Shown piece after piece: positions 6,914-11,786 of a stretch of 11,786 nt of DNA (the first letter of the stretch is position 1; every line of letters begins with the position of its first letter). The stretch covers positions 1 to 11,786 of the forward strand of contig JAANXI010000129.1 of assembly GCA_018263365.1 (NCBI GenBank), read 5' to 3'. Made by a program: the position numbers and the translations under genes. Below the pieces are notes generated by a model that saw only the letters and a list, made by a program, of their open reading frames with translations, was not told the DNA's origin and ran no database searches. This DNA is from Fidelibacterota bacterium. Lineage in GTDB: Bacteria; Fidelibacterota; JAANXI01.

Positions 6914-7093
6914 TTAATTTCGCTTGGTATTTTGCTCGCTACTTTGTCGCGCTTTGAACAAGGAAAGAATAATTCCAAAAGCAAATACAAGCCCGGCGAT
7001 AAAGGCAGTTAACTTTTCGTACACGCCGACATCAAGCAATAGAAGAACGATAGCCAACGCGATCAGGAAAAGCCCGAAAATCTTTCGTATCAT
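6914..7093 (-). CDS. Small two-helix membrane protein
   Basis: A 59-residue frame reads from ATG 7093 to TAA 6914. It is preceded by GGAAAGGAAG, a strong ribosome-binding site, about nine bases upstream. The N-terminus MIRKIFG is positively charged. Hydrophobic helices run at about 5-24 and 30-46, separated by DVGVYEKLT, and the tail FKARQSSEQNTKRN is polar and basic. The topology is a hairpin with both ends probably in the cytoplasm. It follows the GlnRS gene by 57 bases on the same strand and is probably cotranscribed with it. I do not recognise a family. Confidence 0.6.
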   Translation of the reverse strand: MIRKIFGLFLIALAIVLLLLDVGVYEKLTAFIAGLVFAFGIILSLFKARQSSEQNTKRN

Positions 7094-7150
7094 GGATCTG
7101 ACTTCCTTTCCGTCCCAAAGATTTCAGCCGGGAGGTCTCTGTTTCAACCC

Positions 7151-9475
7151 CTAATTGTTCAACATTTGACTTAATATCTCTTTGGTGAGTTCCGGATTAG
7201 CGGTTCCACCGGTCTCACGCATGACCTGGCCCATGAAAAAGCCAAGCAGCCCCTTTTGTCCGTCCCGGTATCGCTCGACTTTGTCCGGATTATCCGCCAG
7301 GATTTTCTCTATGACAGGCTCAAGTGCTCCCTCATCGCTGACTTGCTGTAGTCCCTCGCGTTCAACGATATCACTAGGATCATCGCCGGTTTCCAGCATC
7401 TCATCGAAAACATCATCGGCGGCGCGGGTCGATATAACATCGGTTGAGATCATCTCCACGTAGGCACCGAACTGTTCCGGACTTACTTTCATTTGATTGA
7501 CCGGCGTCTCCTTATGCACGGCGAGCAATTTATTTACCATCCACTTGGCCACTGCGCTGGCATTTTCGTATGCGGTTAGAGCCTCTTCGAAAAATCCGCT
7601 GAGGTCATCGTCCCGGGCAATGATGGCAGCGTTTTCCCGGTCTAGAGAGTACTCATCGACATACCTCTGAAACGTTACTCGCTGGGATCCTGATAGATCC
7701 TCCCAGGGATAGCGGTCCCCGGCGCTTGAACGTTCACGCTGGCGCTGTTTTTCCAATTCCCGCTCCCGGCGCTTCTGTTCAATTTCCGCCTGCGATTCCG
7801 TCCCTTCTTTTTCAGTCCAGGTATCCCGCAGCGGAACAATCTGATTGAAAATTAGATGGTCTGGCGTAGACTCGTCCGGATCCTGCCAAAAGTAGCCAAT
7901 CCGCTCGAACTGGAAGCGTTCGTCCGTCGGGTGTTCGCGGACATCTGGCTCCACATATCCGCGGACGACCGTCAGTGACCCGGGATTCAGGTGCTCGGTG
8001 AAGTCCTCATCGCCGCTTTCGGGATCAGCGCTCTTGAATAGGCGATTATATTCGCGGAATTCTGCCGGCACGCCATGCATTGCCGACACCCAATGCAGCG
8101 TACCGCCGGGGTTGCGGCCGTTGGGCGCATCCCCACCGCGCGTCTCCGGATCATAAGTGCATTCCAGGTAATCAATCTCGCCAGCATCATTCTTCACGAC
8201 CTTCTCGCAGGTGACGAAATATCCATACCGCAAACGCACTTCTCGTCCGGGCGCCAGTCGGTAGAACCCATCCGGCGGGTTCTCCCGGAAGTCGTCCCGC
8301 TCGATGTATAGTTCCCGGGTGAATGGAATTTTCCGTGAGCCTTCCTTGTCAACATCTCTGGGCCAGTATGATCCCTCGACCCAGTCGGTTTTTCCTTCCG
8401 GGAAATTGGTGATTACGACTTTCAACGGCTCGGTCACAGCGTTAATCCGAGGCGCGATAAAATTGAGATGATCCCGGAGCACGTGCTCGAAATGACTCAT
8501 CTCCACGGTGCTTTCCGTCCGGGTGACTCCAATACTCCGGCAGAACTCCCGAATCGCCGCTGCCGGCACGCCACGCTTTCGGAGTCCGGCAATCGTTGGC
8601 AGCCGCGGATCGTCCCAGCCGGTCACCAGGTTTTCATTCACCAGGCGAAGCAATTTGCGCTTGCCCATAATCGTGTAGGTTAAATTTAGCCGCGCGAATT
8701 CGTACTGATGTGGCCGGGTCGGTAGTTCTTCGGGCTTTAGACAGTTCTCGAGCACCCAATCGTACAATACCCTGTTCGTATCGAACTCCAGGGTACAAAG
8801 CGAGTGGGTGACATCTTCGATGGCATCTTCTAGCGGATGCGCAAAGTCATACATCGGATAGATGCACCAATCGTCGCCTTGCAGATAATGATAGGCATGT
8901 TTAATGCGATACAGCAGCGGATCCCTGAGAATCATGTGCGGCGACGCCATATCGATCCTCGCCCGCAACACATGCTCGCCGTTTCGGTATTTCCCTTCAC
9001 GCATCTCATGGAAGAGTGCGAGGTTTTCTTCGACAGTTCGGTTGCGGTATAGACTCGGTTTGCCGGGTTCATTGACGGTCCCCCGGTTCTCCCGGATTTC
9101 GGTCTCATTTTGGCTGTCCACGTACGCTTTGCCATCTTTGATTAACTTTTGGGCATATTTATAGAATTGTTCAAAATAGGCGGAAGCAAAATAGAGGTGC
9201 TCGCCCCAATCGAATCCCAGCCAGGCTACCGTCTCTTTGATGGAGCGGATATACTCTTCGTTTTCGGTTTCCGGATTGGTATCGTCGAATCGCAAATGGC
9301 ATCGCCCGTTGTACTCTTCAGCTAAGCCAAAATTCAAAACGACAGACTTGGCATGGCCAATGTGCAGATAGCCGTTGGGCTCCGGCGGAAACCGGGTCAC
9401 TATCGACTTATAGGTTCCGTCAGCAAGATCCCGGTCGATGATTCCTTTGATGAAGTTGGAGTTTTGGGTATTCAT
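7151..9475 (-). CDS. glnS: Glutaminyl-tRNA synthetase with C-terminal GatB/YqeY domain
   Basis: This 774-residue cytoplasmic enzyme charges tRNA-Gln with glutamine using ATP. The class I signature PEPNGYLHIGHAKS is at 31-44 (HIGH 38-41). The second signature, normally M-S-K-R-K in GlnRS, is M-G-K-R-K at 270-274. Other GlnRS marks include RFDDTNP (62-68), YPMYDFAHP (206-214) and GWDDPRLPTIAGLRKRG (286-302). The catalytic and anticodon-binding beta-barrel domains reach about 553. A charged linker rich in Glu, Arg and Gln (555-585) leads to a GatB/YqeY-type tail (about 600-772) ending in GLLGFFMGQVMRETGG (742-757), which resembles the tRNA-binding C-terminus of GatB. A GlnRS with this tail is known from Deinococcus, where it helps bind tRNA. 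The gene appears intact. A clear Shine-Dalgarno sequence is lacking before ATG 9475. Confidence 0.95.
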   Translation of the reverse strand: MNTQNSNFIKGIIDRDLADGTYKSIVTRFPPEPNGYLHIGHAKSVVLNFGLAEEYNGRCHLRFDDTNPETENEEYIRSIKETVAWLGFDWGEHLYFASAYFEQFYKYAQKLIKDGKAYVDSQNETEIRENRGTVNEPGKPSLYRNRTVEENLALFHEMREGKYRNGEHVLRARIDMASPHMILRDPLLYRIKHAYHYLQGDDWCIYPMYDFAHPLEDAIEDVTHSLCTLEFDTNRVLYDWVLENCLKPEELPTRPHQYEFARLNLTYTIMGKRKLLRLVNENLVTGWDDPRLPTIAGLRKRGVPAAAIREFCRSIGVTRTESTVEMSHFEHVLRDHLNFIAPRINAVTEPLKVVITNFPEGKTDWVEGSYWPRDVDKEGSRKIPFTRELYIERDDFRENPPDGFYRLAPGREVRLRYGYFVTCEKVVKNDAGEIDYLECTYDPETRGGDAPNGRNPGGTLHWVSAMHGVPAEFREYNRLFKSADPESGDEDFTEHLNPGSLTVVRGYVEPDVREHPTDERFQFERIGYFWQDPDESTPDHLIFNQIVPLRDTWTEKEGTESQAEIEQKRRERELEKQRQRERSSAGDRYPWEDLSGSQRVTFQRYVDEYSLDRENAAIIARDDDLSGFFEEALTAYENASAVAKWMVNKLLAVHKETPVNQMKVSPEQFGAYVEMISTDVISTRAADDVFDEMLETGDDPSDIVEREGLQQVSDEGALEPVIEKILADNPDKVERYRDGQKGLLGFFMGQVMRETGGTANPELTKEILSQMLNN

Positions 9476-9490
9476 GAGGTACAGTATTTA

Positions 9491-9516
9491 AGTGTCAGTG
9501 TGTTAGTGTGTTAGTG
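9491..9516. repeat. Short tandem repeat (AGTGTGTT) upstream of GlnRS
   Basis: Two perfect AGTGTGTT units at 9497-9504 and 9505-9512 are flanked by partial units AGTGTC (9491-9496) and AGTGTT (9513-9518). The run lies 15-40 bases before the GlnRS start, in its presumed leader or promoter. Slippage here could alter spacing of transcription signals, but no promoter hexamers are evident, so function is unknown. Confidence 0.6.
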
Positions 9517-9585
9517 TTCAACAGACATTCCTCAGCAGAGAAAAGAAATATCGGGACTCCTTTTTCCCACCTCAAGCCCGAACCT

Positions 9586-9705
9586 TTACCAGGAAATTGG
9601 AATGCTAGTACCGAATCCCGGTCCCAGCAGGATGGCGTTAGCCAGGATCCGTGCGGTTCCGTAGGTGTATGCGCGGAAAAACGGTTCACCGGCAAACAAA
9701 ATCAT
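9586..9705 (-). pseudogene. Frameshifted C-terminal tail of the M14 carboxypeptidase
   Basis: In the frame next to the M14 gene, minus strand, the sequence reads SGKGQM, then ILFAGEPFFRAYTYGT, then ARILANAILLGPGFGTS and a TAA at 9588-9586. This is the usual ending of large M14-family proteins with a glutamine-amidotransferase-like C-terminal domain (F-A-x-x-P-x-F-R, G-T-x-R-x-L-x-N-A-I). It begins exactly where the main frame hits its stop, so the two belong to one gene. The missing linker between them, normally tens of residues, points to a deletion with frame loss near 9705-9725. Confidence 0.6.
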
Positions 9706-11108
9706 TTGGCCTTTTCCCGATCGCTCTCTGGTAATTGCCGCCCGGATCCGCCCCAGGTGGATGGCAGGATCAGCACGTTGTACTTACGGAGATCTATCCT
9801 GCTCAACCGGTTATAATTAAGTATCGAGTGCCGAATTTTTAGTTCCCTGTCCAGATAGTACCAGAGGGAGGCGAAACTGGTCAAATCGACTCGTGACCCT
9901 GTGAGAACCGCCGTTTTCGGGTAGACCAGGAGTTCAAACTCACCACCACCGAGGTCCGGCCCCTCGTCCGACAATCCGTGATCAACTCCCAGCACATCAA
10001 TGCCGTATTCTTTTGATAACTCCTTGAGCAGCGCAGCAGGATTCTTCTCATTCTCGTTCAGGCGTATTAAAATCGATCCGCGATCGTAATCTTTACCTTC
10101 AAGCGTAAAAGGCTTCCGTGCGGAACGAATCGCGTATCCCTCTTTCATGAGTTTCTGTACAATATGGAAGACATTATCATCTTCATATCGAATCAGGTAT
10201 CCGTACTTGGGTTCCGGATTGGTCACTGTGCCTGCCTTCACTTCTATCGATTTCACCAACTCCGATTCAGCATCCGGCTCCTCGGTTGTGGTATAGGCTT
10301 CTACACCATAGGCAATCGGCAGCGACCAGGTACTGACCTCATACATGGTGGTGCCTTCGCCCTTGAGCAGCGACTCCCGTTCCTTTTTCAGCGCCTCGTT
10401 GACCATCCGTGGATCGAATTCCATAATCGCATTAATGTACGGGCGCAGCGGCTGAGCTAACGGAATTATGTAGGTTCCGGCCGGAAGCGTCTTTGTTGAA
10501 AATTTTTGCTCCCGGTATGATTTGACGTCTTCGGCCCTGAAATCGCTGGGAGCACGATATATTTCAATGCCCTGCACTTTCAGTTTTCGAATCAGTTTAT
10601 TGACCCGGGATTTATTCTCCCGCGGCACAATGTAATACGCCTTGGTCTCGCCGCGCTCGAATTCATTCAGGTATTCCTGCCGGCTCTGGTAGTAATCATA
10701 GAGCAATTCCTCGCGATGCTTTTCAGCGGTCTTCAGATTTGCCATAGAACTAACAAAATGATGGTGGACCGGCTCCCGGTAGGTCATAACAGTTCCATCA
10801 GGTCTCTTCAACAGAGAGCCATCCACGCCGGCCTGCTCATAAAGAATGCCCACCGCATCGTGATACCGCCCCCAGGAACTGCCGTATCCCGGATACCAGT
10901 CGTCGTTCCACTCGCGGGTGTAATAACTCCAACCGTACTCATCGAAGGCTTTGGCATGTTCTTCCGCAAAGATTGGGATCCACTTCCAGGTGATGCGGGC
11001 ATGGATATTCCGGTTGAGAGGCTCCCTGGCCGGCGGGAAAAGATAGGTATCATATCCGCCCATCTCGTGGGAGTCCACGAACAGCTGCGGATTCCACTCA
11101 TTGAGCAT
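9702..11108 (-). CDS. M14-family zinc carboxypeptidase, 5'-truncated and 3'-frameshifted
   Basis: This 468-residue frame lacks the start of the M14 domain. Its first residues, NPQLFVDSHEMGG (5-17), contain the third zinc-ligand His (H14), and GILYEQAG (87-94) holds the catalytic Glu (E91). The first zinc motif (H-x-x-E) and the signal peptide should lie upstream but are replaced by epimerase sequence. Residues about 150-400 form the long accessory region of the large M14 proteins typical of this bacterial group. A glutamine-amidotransferase-like fold begins near 403 (PKTAVLTG) and includes YNVLILPSTWGG. The frame ends at 9702 and the true C-terminus continues in another frame to 9586. The ATG at 11108 is the first methionine in the remnant and not a native start. 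An intact relative would be about 800-950 residues and exported. It lies on the same strand as GlnRS, 110 bases upstream. Confidence 0.75.
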   Translation of the reverse strand: MLNEWNPQLFVDSHEMGGYDTYLFPPAREPLNRNIHARITWKWIPIFAEEHAKAFDEYGWSYYTREWNDDWYPGYGSSWGRYHDAVGILYEQAGVDGSLLKRPDGTVMTYREPVHHHFVSSMANLKTAEKHREELLYDYYQSRQEYLNEFERGETKAYYIVPRENKSRVNKLIRKLKVQGIEIYRAPSDFRAEDVKSYREQKFSTKTLPAGTYIIPLAQPLRPYINAIMEFDPRMVNEALKKERESLLKGEGTTMYEVSTWSLPIAYGVEAYTTTEEPDAESELVKSIEVKAGTVTNPEPKYGYLIRYEDDNVFHIVQKLMKEGYAIRSARKPFTLEGKDYDRGSILIRLNENEKNPAALLKELSKEYGIDVLGVDHGLSDEGPDLGGGEFELLVYPKTAVLTGSRVDLTSFASLWYYLDRELKIRHSILNYNRLSRIDLRKYNVLILPSTWGGSGRQLPESDREKAK

Positions 11109-11119
11109 CTTGATACGGG

Positions 11120-11260
11120 CCCGGGATCGGGAAGGTGTTTATTCAGAAACGACTCCCAATCCATGTATACCATGGAGAGGTCTTGCTGATAAATCGTCTC
11201 ATACGTCCGGATAAATTTTTCCATGGTCAGCGCGTATGGCGGACCGACATTAAATATCTC
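11120..11260 (-). pseudogene. C-terminal remnant of the NAD-dependent epimerase, fused to M14 sequence
   Basis: In a second minus-strand frame the sequence reads EIFNVGPPYALTMEKF and continues IRTYETIYQQDLSMVYMDWE to LNKHLPDPG. E-[IV]-F-N-V-G-x-x-Y-A-L-T followed by an I-Y-x-x-x-x-x-x-x-Y-[VM]-x-W-E segment is typical of the C-terminal part of atypical extended short-chain dehydrogenase/epimerase proteins. It follows the main epimerase frame after a frame-losing deletion near 11260-11264. It ends abruptly at the GATCCCGGGCC sequence (about 11112-11123), after which the other frame becomes M14 peptidase. Confidence 0.55.
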
Positions 11261-11739
11261 TCCTGCAGCGGCTTCCCAGCAGCATGTGTCTGATGAACGC
11301 CTTCATCCCGTCCTCCTTTCAAATCAATGGGAATCTTGCCGGGGCCGCATATATTCGTCGGCATAATCGCCGTGAACGACATCCCATCATGGATCGCCTC
11401 TCCCCGGATGCCCAGTATTTCCTGATACCGTCGGCTGTAATCGCTGAACTCGCACGGATTTTGTGTCTCTTCCGGAGTCGGCACGATTTGGGGCGGTCCG
11501 TACATCCAAAAAGAACCGCACGCTATAATATGCTCTGCATAATTTTGCGCCTCATGGTAAGTGCCAGGCAAATCCGTCCCAAGCAAATCGACGAGTACAT
11601 CAACATTCAACTGTTCGGTAAACCGATGCCACTCTTCATTTTGTGCGGCGATCTGCACCAATCTGTTGAGCGCGAAGGCTCCGTGAAATCCTCGACAGAC
11701 CCTCCGGGTATGCCTTCGGTTTCCCAAAACCCTTTTCAT
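11227..11739 (-). CDS. NAD-dependent epimerase/dehydratase family protein, broken
   Basis: The start is taken at ATG 11739 (MKRVL), where relatives begin M-K-R-V-L-V-T-G-G-T-G. An earlier ATG at 11766 adds nine residues that do not fit the family. Here the glycine-rich NAD loop is missing: after MKRVL come GNRRHTRRV and other unfamiliar residues. From about 24 onward the family pattern returns: LNRLVQI, the strand NVDVLVDLLG (45-54), ACGSFWMYGPP (73-83), and SFTAIMPTNICGPGKIP (121-137), the R-P-T-N-x-x-G-P-G segment typical of extended SDRs. The Y-x-x-x-K catalytic pair is not seen (YSRRY, 101-105), as in atypical members. After AGKPLQ (154-159) about 50-60 residues are missing, and the frame runs to a false stop at 11227. 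The product as read cannot bind NAD normally. Confidence 0.6.
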   Translation of the reverse strand: MKRVLGNRRHTRRVCRGFHGAFALNRLVQIAAQNEEWHRFTEQLNVDVLVDLLGTDLPGTYHEAQNYAEHIIACGSFWMYGPPQIVPTPEETQNPCEFSDYSRRYQEILGIRGEAIHDGMSFTAIMPTNICGPGKIPIDLKGGRDEGVHQTHAAGKPLQERYLMSVRHTR

Positions 11740-11785
11740 CTCAACATCTTGGCACATCTCATCCACAACAATCGCTCAATTTAGG
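11675..11785. repeat. Right copy of 111-bp terminal direct repeat
   Basis: This segment is identical to bases 1-111. It contains the start codon and first codons of the epimerase on the minus strand and about 46 bases upstream. The window ends one base after it, at a base that differs from position 112. Joined through this repeat, the epimerase and the SH3-domain gene would be divergent, separated by about 190 bases. Confidence 0.9.
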
Positions 11786-11786
11786 T

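Noticed and set aside
9497..9512. CRISPR-like array
   Set aside because: The repeat units are eight bases long and directly adjacent, with no spacers.
9508..9816. 102-codon plus-strand frame over the M14 tail
   Set aside because: The minus strand here encodes the recognisable C-terminus of the M14 peptidase; the plus frame has no domain or start signal.
1..11786. Plasmid or phage genome, given the overlapping ends
   Set aside because: No replication, partition, integrase, capsid or mobilisation gene is present, and the cargo includes a housekeeping tRNA synthetase.

Overview
The window looks like chromosomal DNA from an uncultured Gram-negative bacterium of the Fibrobacterota-Chlorobiota-Bacteroidota (FCB) superphylum, perhaps near Neomarinimicrobiota, Calditrichota or Ignavibacteria. 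The evidence is a type IX secretion (T9SS) C-terminal sorting domain, signal peptides and lipoproteins in that style, an FG-GAP surface protein, multihaem lipoproteins, and a glutaminyl-tRNA synthetase carrying a GatB/YqeY tail. No replication, mobilisation, phage, IS, tRNA, rRNA or CRISPR feature was seen. The phylum is an inference from domain content only.

Layout. The first 111 bases recur exactly at the right end, so the contig can close on itself as a circle of about 11.67 kb. At 258-1257 (+) lies an SH3-domain exported protein whose C-terminal BamE/SmpA-like domain has been cut off by a frameshift and an in-frame TAG. At 1284-1757 (-) is a beta-hydroxyacid dehydrogenase missing its middle. 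At 1957-3168 (+) is an exported C1-family (bleomycin hydrolase-like) cysteine peptidase, followed by a dispersed-repeat element made of two interlocked inverted repeats (3189-3253). At 3429-6872 (+) lies a tightly packed three-gene operon: a monohaem YVTN-propeller lipoprotein, a pentahaem cytochrome, and an FG-GAP/T9SS-sorted surface protein that is split by a frameshift. The operon looks like a cell-envelope or surface redox module of unknown substrate.

The minus-strand block, read from right to left, is a broken NAD-dependent epimerase (11739-11120), a truncated and frameshifted M14 zinc carboxypeptidase (11119-9586), the intact GlnRS-YqeY fusion (9475-7151), and a 59-residue two-helix membrane protein (7093-6914).

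The most striking property of the window is the state of its genes. At least five carry frameshifts, nonsense codons or internal losses, while the peptidase, pentahaem cytochrome and GlnRS are intact. Together with the self-overlapping ends, this suggests either real decay and rearrangement or a chimeric, error-bearing assembly (for example from an amplified single cell). I found no clear sign of a new defence or mobile system. The best biological leads are the haem/T9SS operon, the variant C1 peptidase active site and the interlocked repeat element.
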